Source of the DNA: Lobosporangium transversale
Lineage: Eukaryota > Mortierellomycota > Mortierellomycetes > Mortierellales > Mortierellaceae
DNA: 64,000 bases
Direction of reading: 5' to 3'
NCBI RefSeq assembly: GCF_002105155.1
Contig: NW_019029021.1
Coordinates: forward strand, 62,001 to 126,000
A model generated the notes under the pieces. The model worked only from the letters and a program-made list of their open reading frames with translations, was not told where the DNA came from and made no database searches. A program made the position numbers and the translations under genes. This document shows, one piece after another, positions 45,200-55,861 of this stretch (its first letter is position 1; every line of letters starts with the position of its first letter).

Positions 45200-45376
45200 C
45201 AAAGTATACTGTTACGATGACAAAGGGTTATTCTTGGCTTGGTTATATAAAGTATATTATATCACTAGATATATATATAGTGTATATGATATATATATGT
45301 ATAATACTTTTGTTCAATTACACGTTTCGAAGCATAGCAAAAGCCTCGGCTCCCTCTTCCTGGTTTCCCCTCCTCT

Positions 45377-45412
<36 letters not shown>
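45377..45412. repeat. (CTTT)9 microsatellite
   Basis: About 36 nt of uninterrupted CTTT units. Confidence 0.85.
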
Positions 45413-45413
<1 letters not shown>

Positions 45414-47625
45414 TCTCAATGCCCCCGATCCAAATCGAGATTTAGACTGCTCTTACCGATCCTTATTATTTTTAACTACCACACTTTTTTTTTTTTTTTT
45501 CTGCTCCCAGTAGTAAAGTCGAAATACACTTTCTAGAATGAGCAAAAAAAAAAACAAAAAAAAAAACAAAAAAACAAAAACGACTAACAATCGCCGATTG
45601 CATAAATTGGAAGAGGGGAAAAGGGAGAAAGAGAGCCAAGGATATATCGGGGATTCCATCGGGGTTGCCATGTTTTTGGGCTGAATGCATAACGAAAAAA
45701 AAATAAAATAAAATAAAAAAAATAAAAAATAAAATAGAAAATATAAAGAAATCGCGATCCAATGTATATACGATTTATTTAGATCTGGGCTTTCTCAAGT
45801 AGCAAAGTAGCAAAATAGCAAAGCAATGGCTCCATTATGCATGCTTCTCTTTCTATACAAAATAAGCAGAATAAACAAAATCTTGGAGAAATCTTGGTTT
45901 GAGTAGATCGGGCTTTGAATAGCGCGCATACGCACATTTTAGAGCGCAGTCTTTTACTCTTTGTAAAGAAAATAAACATTTTTTTGCTTTTTATTTTTTA
46001 TTTTTATTTTCTCTTGACAACGTCCATCCATGATCCCGTTACGTTTTGTATATACTTTACCCGGTCCCTTCACCCCCCCCTGAATCGAGAAAAATCATGA
46101 TGTACCTCTTTATCTTCACTCTTTCTTTTTATTTTATTTTTTATTCTCTTCTACAACCCGATCTCCTTATTTTATAGATCTCGATGAAGAAAGGAAAAAA
46201 AAAAAAAGAGCGCTCAATAATAATAATAATAAATAAATAAAATAAAAAGAAATAAAAAGAAAAAATAAAGGTCTGAAAGCTCTTTTTCTACCCATAAAAA
46301 CGTGTATATATACATATATATATATATATAGTGAATATACTTCATGAGAGTGAGAGTGAGAGTGAGAGTAAGAGAGGAGCAGAGAGAAAAAAAAAAAGCC
46401 CATGTAAAGCAAGTTATGCAGTTATGCGGTTATTATGCGGGGAAGAGAGCAAAATAAGGGATTGAGGAAAGAGGGTGGTGAATAGAGAGAGAGAGAGCGA
46501 GAGAGAAGGAGAGGCTCATTTCTACATGAATCTAAACTAAATCAGCAAAGAGGAATATCGGGGAGTGAAGGGGTAGAGGAGGGGGGGAACTGGTGGCTGC
46601 CTGGCTGCCTGGCTGCCTGTCTGCTTACATGAAAAGCAAAAAGTTGAAACGTAAGGGGGTGAATTGATAACTTTAACAATTTTACATGTACTGTACATGA
46701 ACAGTAACATGCGTATCCATGTTTACTGGAGTGGTGTGGACCATTCATCTTTTGTGGATAAATTTTATATTCCAGTATTTTGGTTTATGGACATTAATAG
46801 ATGTGCATGGTATGGCAAACGCGGAGGTGTTGGCAGGGGGGGAGTGTTTGCTTAGATGTCCAATGCGTACATGAGATATTCAGAAAAGTCCTCCTAACTA
46901 TCGCCAAAAGGCAAAAACGCCAATCCCCAAGACCCATTTCATCTAGAAAGGAAAGAAAAAGAGTGCTTTCTGGTGAAAACAAAACATGAATGCACCCTCC
47001 TTTCTTTTTTCTTTTGATAGTCCAAGCCCAAACGTTGCTCTTCTCCTTCTTTTATCGTATCTCATATCATGTCATACATATCATAAGCCATATAACCAAC
47101 GATACCCGTGACATGAATGTATATATACATGTATGCTTTATTTTTTTCGGTTTTCTTTTTCTTTTTTTGAGGGCCCATTCTTGTCAAGATCTCCAAGATT
47201 CAAAACGGTTTTGCTGTTTCGCCTCTTGGTATGAGCCAACTTCAAACAGTTGAACAATGTGGAGACAGATGAGCAAACACAGCAAAAAAAAAAAAAAAAA
47301 GTATATATCCACTCTGTCCACTCAAAAGTAAGAACGAGAAAAAGAGCAAGAGCAAGAGCAAGAGAAGAAAGGGAGAAGAGAATAAGGAGAAGAGAGGGGG
47401 AGGAAGGGGAGGTTTGAAGATCGGGAGCATTGCAGATTGTTGATTGGTCTAAAACCGATTAGTTTTAGTCGAATTGGATTTGAGATCTCATATTCCAGCG
47501 ATGCTTAATCTTTTTGCATTTGACCTTTTTGCCCTTTCTTTGTTTTGCTATGCTTGACAGGCTTATGTGGAAAACGGATATGGTTTTTACCAATAAAGAC
47601 CTTTAGTTTTCAACTTGGTCTAGCC

Positions 47626-47656
<31 letters not shown>

Positions 47657-47996
47657 TTTCTTTCACTCTTGCTCAGATAGTGTATAAATGTATAAATACA
47701 ATATACATAAATATATATACCATGGTCAGCTGTAGTTATGGATCAGTTAAAGTGCTGCGATATTTCAATATGGTCGGACGCTCAGTCCATTTAAAATAAA
47801 AAAATGCAATACCATCCATGGGAACTGACATGCTTATTACACAAGGACATTAATTGGCCAGGATTCATGGTGATGGAACGTGATTTCCATTCGATCGGTT
47901 GTTAAACGATCAAAAATCAGAAGCATCGGAAGCGATGCAAATCACAACACATGGCGATTTATTTGCGATGCTGATACTGATGCTGATGCTCAAGTC

Positions 47997-48040
<44 letters not shown>

Positions 48041-48997
48041 TCATGCCAATTTGGTTGGACAAAAATAAAATTTGTATTACATGTTTTATATTCGGCCTGC
48101 CTTGCTTGGTAATGCCAGTTGCAAGCATGCTCTCTTTTTTTTATTTGTTTTGTCCATTCCACATGATTTGAATAGTTGAATTGATCTATTCATGTACGAT
48201 GATTACCACAGGGTGGGACAGACGGCACATGTCTATCCCACTCTGTCACACATTGATGTGACACTTTTTAAATTACATGTACGTTTTTATCCGTGGCTGT
48301 AAATCAAACGAGGGGGAAGGGAAGGAAACGGAGGGAAAGGGAAGGGAAGGAAAGTCAGGTGAACGTGTAATAAAAATCTCTTTTGTCCAAGTGACCATGT
48401 TAAACCCAAGAGATGACTAAATCATTTGCCATGGTAAAATATTTAAAAAAACACGTGTAGCTTTTCTTTCTTTCTTTCTTAGAGAGAATGTATATTATTA
48501 GTTTTTTCCCTACGGTCTTCGCCACCATGCGACGCATGAGATGCATATAATTATACGCTTCTGCTAGAGATTTTTTTTTCTTTTCCTACGGTAACCTAAA
48601 GATGTGCGGATCTTCGCCACCATCAGATGACGTTAGTCGGAATGAGTTTCGGCTTGTCCAAACACTTTAAACGTGGCAAGTGACAAGGACGAGCTGCTCA
48701 GTCATCATTGGTGATATCTCCTAACAAATAAATACTATATCTATAATAAATATGTATATATATATATATACATCTACCATCAATCCACCAAACATTACTT
48801 TATATAAAATAGATGTTTCCATTAAATATATTATATATATATATGTAATTATGTGGATTCGTTATGATATTTGGTTGGCCAGAAGAGTTGCCATGATGTG
48901 AGCATGAGGGGCACTTATTGACAATTTGGTTGTCGTCCTTTATTTCGTTTGACAAATAATTGGTGGAATAGTAAAGTAAATTATAATATAAACCTAG

Positions 48998-49027
48998 CAG
49001 TGGCAGTGGCAGTGGCAGTGGCAGTGG
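48998..49027. repeat. (CAGTGG)5 microsatellite
   Basis: Five perfect 6-nt units followed by AAGGATC and T/A homopolymers. Confidence 0.85.
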
Positions 49028-49625
49028 AAGGATCTTTTTTTTTTTTTTTGAGCAATAAAAAAAAAAAAAAAAAACAGTGATGATCCTCTTCCTATTAATC
49101 AAATAGACGGATACTCAAGATCCTTTGCTAACCTATTACAGATTACACCAGGAGAAAGAAGGGAAATAAAAAAAAAAAAAAACCCTTGGCGTTACTGATG
49201 GATCATGGGAGAGAGAGAGAATGAAAGGATCTTATTTTTGGCAGATGGACTGCTGTGAGTAGGCTGTAGAATTCACCCCGCTGTAATTCGAAAATAAGAG
49301 CCAAACGGCAAGCTAAACGCGGTAGCAGAGATAGGTTGAATGGAAAAGAGGGGAAGGGGAGAGGTTGGGGGTTGGGGGGACATGCATATGGAGATTTGGA
49401 GATGGGATTTTAGGAATCCAGGATATTGTCTCTCCACTCCACCGTTCATTCAAACAAAACGGGGTCTCTGTTTTCTGGATGCTGTTCAAAAATCAATGTG
49501 GTAAATCAACTCTAGTCCGGAGAGTGTTATGTGGGCACTAGGGTTACTCGGACAGCCAGAGCACGGGCTTTATTTCCGATACGGCCCTCCTCCTCCGGCC
49601 ATCTCAGCCTTTTGGGCAAAAGGTG

Positions 49626-49657
<32 letters not shown>

Positions 49658-50526
49658 CGCTCTGCCCTCATAGACCGCACACGCCCACTTTTTTTCTTTT
49701 TCTTTTTCTTTTTCTTACGTTTAGTAGACCTAAAGGGTCTCGCCTCAACTCCACTTGAATACTCCATATTATTTTTTAACCACCCATGGGTGTTCCGGTA
49801 TGATGGAAAATGTTGCGGCAACAAACACCACATTTATATTAAAAGGGTTCCCACATGTTAGGTCCAGTAATGGTCATTTCTTTTTTTTATTTTCAGGTGA
49901 AAGTGGCAAGGACCTGAGAAGGGTTCGGGGGGTCAAGGTCAAGGTCAAGGTCAAGGATATCGGTTGGATATGGCTGTTATTGACCATTACGCTTGTCTGT
50001 CTCACATTTGTATAGAGTATAGGATAGTCATGATATTCATTTGTATTGCATTGGATAGAATACAATAAAGATATCGGATAGAGAGACAATAAGGAGCTTC
50101 TTTTTTTTGAATACGTTTGAATTGAGAGAGGATAAAGTGTATATGTAAAATGTAACCAATCAAGTAGAATGTATCGTATCATATGGTAGACCACTGTAAT
50201 CAATATATATATATTTGTATAGAAAAAAGCATTTTAAAATAAACAATCGTCTCTCTCCATCAATTGACCACATTCGTATTCATTATAATATATAATATAA
50301 GACAGAATACAGTATAATAAAATATGTATATAATATATACTTCTTTCAATTGATTGTGGTTATTCATTCCCTGTTTTGTATAAAAGGCATTGCTACGCGC
50401 ATTTCGTTGTGGAACAAAAAAAATTTTTTATTTTTTTAATTCTCTCTCACTCCATTACTTTTGACCATTACTTTCATTACATTCTCCATCCTCCGACTTT
50501 CTTCTTCTTCTTCTTCTCTCTCTCTC

Positions 50527-50560
<34 letters not shown>

Positions 50561-50709
50561 CACTCCACTACCTTCAGTCCTTCTTCTTTCTCTCCAACTC
50601 TCTTTCACCTCTCTATCCCATTCTCACTTTTCCTTTCTTTCTTTTTTTTTTTTTTTTTTTTTTTTACTACACTCCACTCTCTTTGACAATCATACAATCA
50701 TATCCAATC

Positions 50710-51720
50710 ATGGGCACTTTAATCACCTTCATCAGCCAACACATCTCTCTCAGTCCAAGTGCAAGAGACCGTGAACGCGACGATTACTTTGGTCATCAAT
50801 TCCAAAACCAAAAGCGTCCGCAGCAACAACAACAGCAAAGCCAACTCTCTTCATGTTTCCACCAGCGTGAACGTGCCCTTCAGCAGTTCCCTTGTGAAGA
50901 AAAGCATTCGTTCAATCCTCATTATCAACACAATCTCTCCACATCTCCCTCCTACTCTATTCCTCCTTCCCTCAGCTCCTCTCCCTCAAACTCCTCCCCC
51001 TCATCTGCCTACACTAGCAGCTCACATTCCTCCCTCTCCAGAGCAACCGGCTTCCGATCTCTTCCCCAAGACTCTCATATGCACCAGTACAACTACAATA
51101 CCTACAGTGGTAACAACAAGCATGACTACAGCTACCATCGTCGCTACAACCGTCGTCAGGCCTTGAAATGTTATACCTCTCAACAACAAGAGTCCTATGT
51201 GGTGGATGATTGGATGTTCGGGATCGCAGAGGATGATGAGTATCACAATTCCATGAGCACAAACATGATGCGTGCCAGTCCTCAAGAGTCCCCCATCTCC
51301 CCCCCTCTCTCTACCTCGACCGTCTCCCTAAAGTCCTCATTCTCGCGCAAGAACCGTACTCAACGCGGCAGTGTCCTGAGCATGTTCTCCACTGCATCAA
51401 GGTCGACCGTTACCTTCTCACCCGCTGTTGTTGAACACATTGTGAGGACAACGGATCATCCCAAGACCTCCATCGGGTTATTGCCCACCATCTCAGAGTC
51501 GACCTTATCTTCAAGCTCTGCCTCTGTATCCTCTTCTCCCTCCTCCACTTCTCCTTCTTCTTCCAAGAAGTTGTCTGCCAAACAGTCGTTGATGCGTATT
51601 GCACACTGCTCCAAATCCGAGGATGGATGGTGTACCCAGAAGGCAGGACAGTATACCCAACGTTACGCTAGCACACCCCGCAGCATGTCGATCGATGGCC
51701 GCCGTAGCCGTCGAATGTAA
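50710..51720 (+). CDS. Ser/Gln/Tyr-rich hypothetical protein
   Basis: 336 residues from ATG 50710. The frame is open further upstream, but only through a pyrimidine-tract leader with no ATG. Residues 35-50 are Gln-rich, and 75-110 a Ser/Pro tract. Residues 120-160 are rich in Tyr/Asn/His (HMHQYNYNTYSGNNK), followed by YVVDDWMFGIAEDDEYHNS. A basic Ser patch (SLKSSFSRKNRTQRGSVLSM) leads to SRSTVTFSPAVVEHIVRT. A poly-Ser stretch and an Arg-rich end (DGRRSRRM) follow. The composition suggests a disordered, phosphorylated signalling or transcription-related protein. No family is recognised. It stands alone between gene-free regions of 7.6 and 4.1 kb, as is common for fungal regulators with large control regions. 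Confidence 0.65.
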   Translation: MGTLITFISQHISLSPSARDRERDDYFGHQFQNQKRPQQQQQQSQLSSCFHQRERALQQFPCEEKHSFNPHYQHNLSTSPSYSIPPSLSSSPSNSSPSSAYTSSSHSSLSRATGFRSLPQDSHMHQYNYNTYSGNNKHDYSYHRRYNRRQALKCYTSQQQESYVVDDWMFGIAEDDEYHNSMSTNMMRASPQESPISPPLSTSTVSLKSSFSRKNRTQRGSVLSMFSTASRSTVTFSPAVVEHIVRTTDHPKTSIGLLPTISESTLSSSSASVSSSPSSTSPSSSKKLSAKQSLMRIAHCSKSEDGWCTQKAGQYTQRYASTPRSMSIDGRRSRRM

Positions 51721-52016
51721 AAAAGAAAAAAAAAAAAAAAAGCCAAGCCAAGCCAAGCCAAGCCAAAACAAAAAAAAAAAAAAAAAAAGGGAGGGAATAT
51801 GGTGGAGGAAAGGGAGCTCCCCATTCCCTTTTCAACATGAGAATATGGCCTCTATCTTTCTGGACCTACAGCCCTTTTATTGCTTTTTTTTTTTTTTTTT
51901 ATTTTATTTTTTATGATTGCCTCTATTGCTTCATTATATTTATTTGCTTCGTTTACTTTGCTTCTTTTGCTTTGTTTTTATTGTTATCGTATTTTTAATC
52001 TCTCGTTCGCTTTTGC

Positions 52017-52056
<40 letters not shown>

Positions 52057-54668
52057 ACCTTTTTTATTGTATATTACGTCTGTAACAAATCCTTTTTCTT
52101 TTTCCTTTGTTCAATTTGGGGGATCTTCAAACGTTCCTTTCTTGTAATTGTATATATAGTCTTAATGTAACAATAATAAATCGTTTGAACAAAATATTCG
52201 TTCGTTCCCGACCTGATCAACAAAAAAAAAAAAAAAAAAAACCGTGCGTATCAAATCAATGTCAAACAAAAAAAAAAAAAAATCTAGATTATTTTAAATC
52301 TATTATAAAACAAGAAAAAAGACTATGATCATGTGTATCCCAATCCTAGGAATATGGTGGATGGGGATGGGAAGGATGGGATGGATGAATGAGCTGTGCC
52401 TGACCTTATTTTCTTTGCCTTTTGCCTTCTGCCTTGAAAGAAAAAAAAGGTTACCAAATTGTTGTCATGATGCATGAGATCCCTAGTTGTACCAGAGAGG
52501 TAGCGTGACACGCGTACAGAACAGTAGTAAAATAACAAATCTCGGGAAAGGAGAAAACGGACAAAATAATTTATATTTTTGTATCCACATCTTTACATGG
52601 CTTTCATTCATTGCATGGCACAAAGTAATGAAAAAAAAAAAAGTAGGAGGATAGACATCAAAAAAAAAAAAAAAATTGCAGTGGATTAGATTGGATTGGC
52701 TAGAAGAAGCTTTTTTTACGGTGTGTATATATATATATATATATACTGTATATTCATGTTCAGTGTGTGTGTGTGATAACGCGAGCAAATCACACGCCAC
52801 GCTTACGCTGGGAAGAAAAGGAATAGGGGAAAGGGATGAAGTTATCTGTTTCTTTACACGCAAAACACATGTAGCCCTGTAGCCTGTAACAAGTAAGTAA
52901 CAGTGTAACAGGTGGCAGTTATTGGTCTGGTTTACATGTCATGGCTATTGTATTGTCTATTGTCCATTGTCTATTGTCTATAGAAGAACAAAGAGTGATT
53001 CTTGTTGACATGACATGACATGACACATTACAGCCTCCGAGGAAGGAACTCTTCTTCCCTTACTTACTTTCACTCTTTCTACAGTTACATCTTTTTGTGT
53101 GTATATTGTGTATATACCACATTACGAATATGAGGTAGTACTACGAGTTTTAAACAAAACATCTCAATGTGTGTGGAGAGTCCACATGGCTCGTACAAAT
53201 ACAGGATACATGTTTCCATGTTCCATGTTACATGTGCAGCAATCGTTCCTTTAAACATCTTCTCATCCTTACAGCTTTACGAAGGCATGAAACGGCAGTT
53301 TGTACAACAAAAAGATGTAGAGGTTTTATACTGTAGAGATATATAAATACACATTACACGTCTTTACTTTTGCATTGGCTTTTTGCATTGCTTACGATAG
53401 ACAGATAGAGATATCTGCTTCAAGAGCAGTAGTTGTAGCCAGTCAGCTGAGCTGATCAGCCCTTTTTAAGAGTTCCCGATTCTTTCTTGCGCTTGAATTT
53501 TGAATTTTGGATTTGAATTTGAACTTTGCCCCTCTGATCAAATGATGAACCCATTATCTGTCTCTTCTTCTACGCACACACATACACATTCAAAAGCATT
53601 ACAAGTCAATGCGAAAGAAAGGAAAAAAAAAAAAAAAAAAAAAAAAGGCCAAAGATAGAAAGATAAAGAAAAAAAAAAAGAAGGAAAAGAAAAAAAAAAA
53701 AAGGCTCGTGCAAAAGAAAAAAAAAGACACGTAGAAAGAGACTAAAGGTGAGCATTAGAACCAATCAAAAGACAAAAGGGGGATTCAAGCAAGTTCCAAA
53801 AGGACCTTGACCATCATGAAAAAGCCCTTTTCTTCTTCTTCACTAATGATCATAATTTTCATTTATATTCTAGTCAACGTCAGTGAGGTGTAATGCAAGA
53901 AGAAGAAAAAAAGATCCTGTACGACCTTACAATGCATGCTCCATGAATTTCTTTCTACCACATGTCTTAGGAGCGTTAGGGTTCCTTGTTCTGTTTTTCA
54001 TTTCCTCAAATGAAAAAAAACAAAGGATTCACGTAAAGTCGCATGGTGGTGGTGTGTGCTTTCAAGAGCCCTCGTTTTTTTTTTTTTATCTTTTTATCTT
54101 TTTTGTTTGCATCATATACTCGTATTCGGATCCAAGGCCATCTCAACCACAACCTTCCTTTTTTTTTTTTTTAAAGTACTGCATCAAGATCTGTATCAAT
54201 CTGCATGGTGCAGATGTTCGTTCGTTCATTCCATAGTACCAATAACATCACCGTTTCCCCTGAGAGAATACAGTCTATTAAACAAAAACTAGGCCAATCC
54301 ATCTATCGCTCTCCACACACTCTTACACATATTCAAACCATAAAAATTATAGACATTAAAAAAAAAACACACATTCAACACATGCAAAATAGAAAATGCT
54401 CATATAAAAAAAAAAAACCACTTCATATGAATGAACCTATCCTGCCAATTTCCATTAATCTTTTTTTTTTTTTTTTTTTTTTTCTGATCTACCTTTTTCT
54501 GTGGCTATTATGGACTGACGATTATGGACTGACTATTTGATTTTTTTGTGCAGTAAGAAAAAAAATTAACACGGATTTTTGATTTCATTACTTTTCTTTT
54601 CTTTCCGTCTACCGCCTGGAAAATTCTTCCCAAAAACGTATTAATGTTCGAACGATTTTTTTTTACAA

Positions 54669-54716
54669 GGAAACACGGAAACACGGAAACATGGAAACAC
54701 GGAAACACGGAAACGC
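54669..54716. repeat. 8-nt tandem repeat (GGAAACAC), 6 units
   Basis: Six GGAAACAC-type units, two carrying one substitution. Confidence 0.85.
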
Positions 54717-54870
54717 ACAAGCATACAAATATATTTGTCTATACATACACATTTACACCAAAGGAAATTATGAGCACTTCTGGGAGAAAAAAAAGTCATA
54801 CCCGCGACCACACCACACACAAACTTGCACTTGTAAAAAAAAAAAAAAAAACCTCCCCCCCCGTCAAATG

Positions 54871-54952
54871 CGTTCAAAGTTGAACCCGCTTTTACCCGCC
54901 AGGTCGCGGGATCCTTATGAGTCCCTGATTCAGTGGTTCCCAACTTTGAACG
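54871..54952. repeat. Inverted repeat resembling hAT transposon ends
   Basis: CGTTCAAAGTTG (54871-54882) is the exact reverse complement of 54941-54952. The right arm reads CAGTGGTTCCCAACTTTGAA (54931-54950). Its CAGTGGTTCC start resembles the terminal inverted repeats of many hAT elements. The short spacing leaves no room for a transposase, so this is at most a miniature or solo remnant. Confidence 0.45.
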
Positions 54953-55861
54953 TAATTTTTTTTTTTTATTTATTTTTTATTTATTTTTTATTATTTTTTT
55001 ATTTTTTATTTTTTATTTTTTATTTTTTATTTTTTCCTATATTTGTTGTGATGCTAGGGAGGACAAAGGAAAGCGCGATTGAGCATTGTTTTTCTAAATA
55101 GTTTTTGATATCAAAACAAGTTTCTCCATCAAGCAAGCAAGCAAGCAAGCAAGCAGAAAAAAAAAAAAAAAAAAAGCATTGAACATTGGAGTCTGGTCTT
55201 CCAGTCCGTAAGTTAGAATGGCCATGTTTCAAGCGCTCTGAATTTTTTTTTTTTTTTTTTTTTTTTCTTTTTTCTTTCTTTCTTTCTGTCAAGATGACAT
55301 GTAAAAAAATAAAAATAAAAATAAAAATAAAAATAAAATAAAAGAATAAAAGAAAGTGTGGCAAAGAATGAAAAAAAAAAAAAAAAAAAAAAAAAAGAAA
55401 GGAGTTATAGTCTCAAAATGCATAAAGAACGATTCTCCAACGGTCTTTATTTTATTTTATTTTTTTTACCGTTGGTCAGTGTGAGAATATATTGAACAAG
55501 AACCTCCTTTGATGATACAACTAATAAACTATATTATATATAATGCAATAATGCAATGATGCAAGTCTTTAAAACGTTGTAAGAAGAAAGCTCGTTCCTG
55601 AGAAAACGCATCATCCATTACACGTAAAACAAATTAAATCATGTTATTTAGACCCTTTTAATTATATTATTATTATTATTATTATTATTGTTTTCTAATT
55701 GACGCAAACTAGTCGCGTCTTTCGCGTTTTTTTTTTTTTTTTTTTTTTTTTTTGGTGACTGTGCCAATAGAGAACCCAATTGCTCCACTTGACCAAAAGC
55801 CAAAAAGGGGGAAAATAAAAAGACATGCAATCCATACACACACACACATACATATTCCAAC

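Larger units (their letters stand above)
43099..50709. other. 7.6-kb gene-free, microsatellite-rich region
   Basis: I see no supported gene. A minus-strand stretch at 43440-43800 has two overlapping frames with no recognisable domain. From 44.1 kb on the DNA is A/T-rich, with many poly-A/poly-T tracts and short tandem repeats: (TAA)14 at 44962-45003, (CTTT)9 at 45377-45412, GAGAGT repeats at 46346-46370, GGCTGCCT units at 46595-46618, CAGTGG x5 at 48998-49027 and GTCAAG x4 at 49932-49955. It may include a long promoter or leader for the gene at 50710. Confidence 0.5.
51721..55861. other. 4.1-kb gene-free, A/T- and repeat-rich region
   Basis: No supported gene. It contains poly-A/T tracts of up to about 34 nt, AAGCC x5 (51740-51764), an 8-nt tandem repeat (54669-54716), an inverted repeat resembling transposon ends (54871-54952), (AAGC)6 at 55131-55154, AAAAT units at 55303-55343 and (ATT)8 at 55666-55689. 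Confidence 0.5.

Noticed and set aside
45156-45762. Phe-rich and Lys-rich frames over poly-T/poly-A tracts
   Set aside because: They arise from homopolymers and microsatellites, with no coding-like sequence outside them.
54669-54716. Tandem repeats (also at 45377, 48998, 49932) considered as a CRISPR array
   Set aside because: Units are 4-8 nt without spacers; they are microsatellites in a eukaryotic genome.
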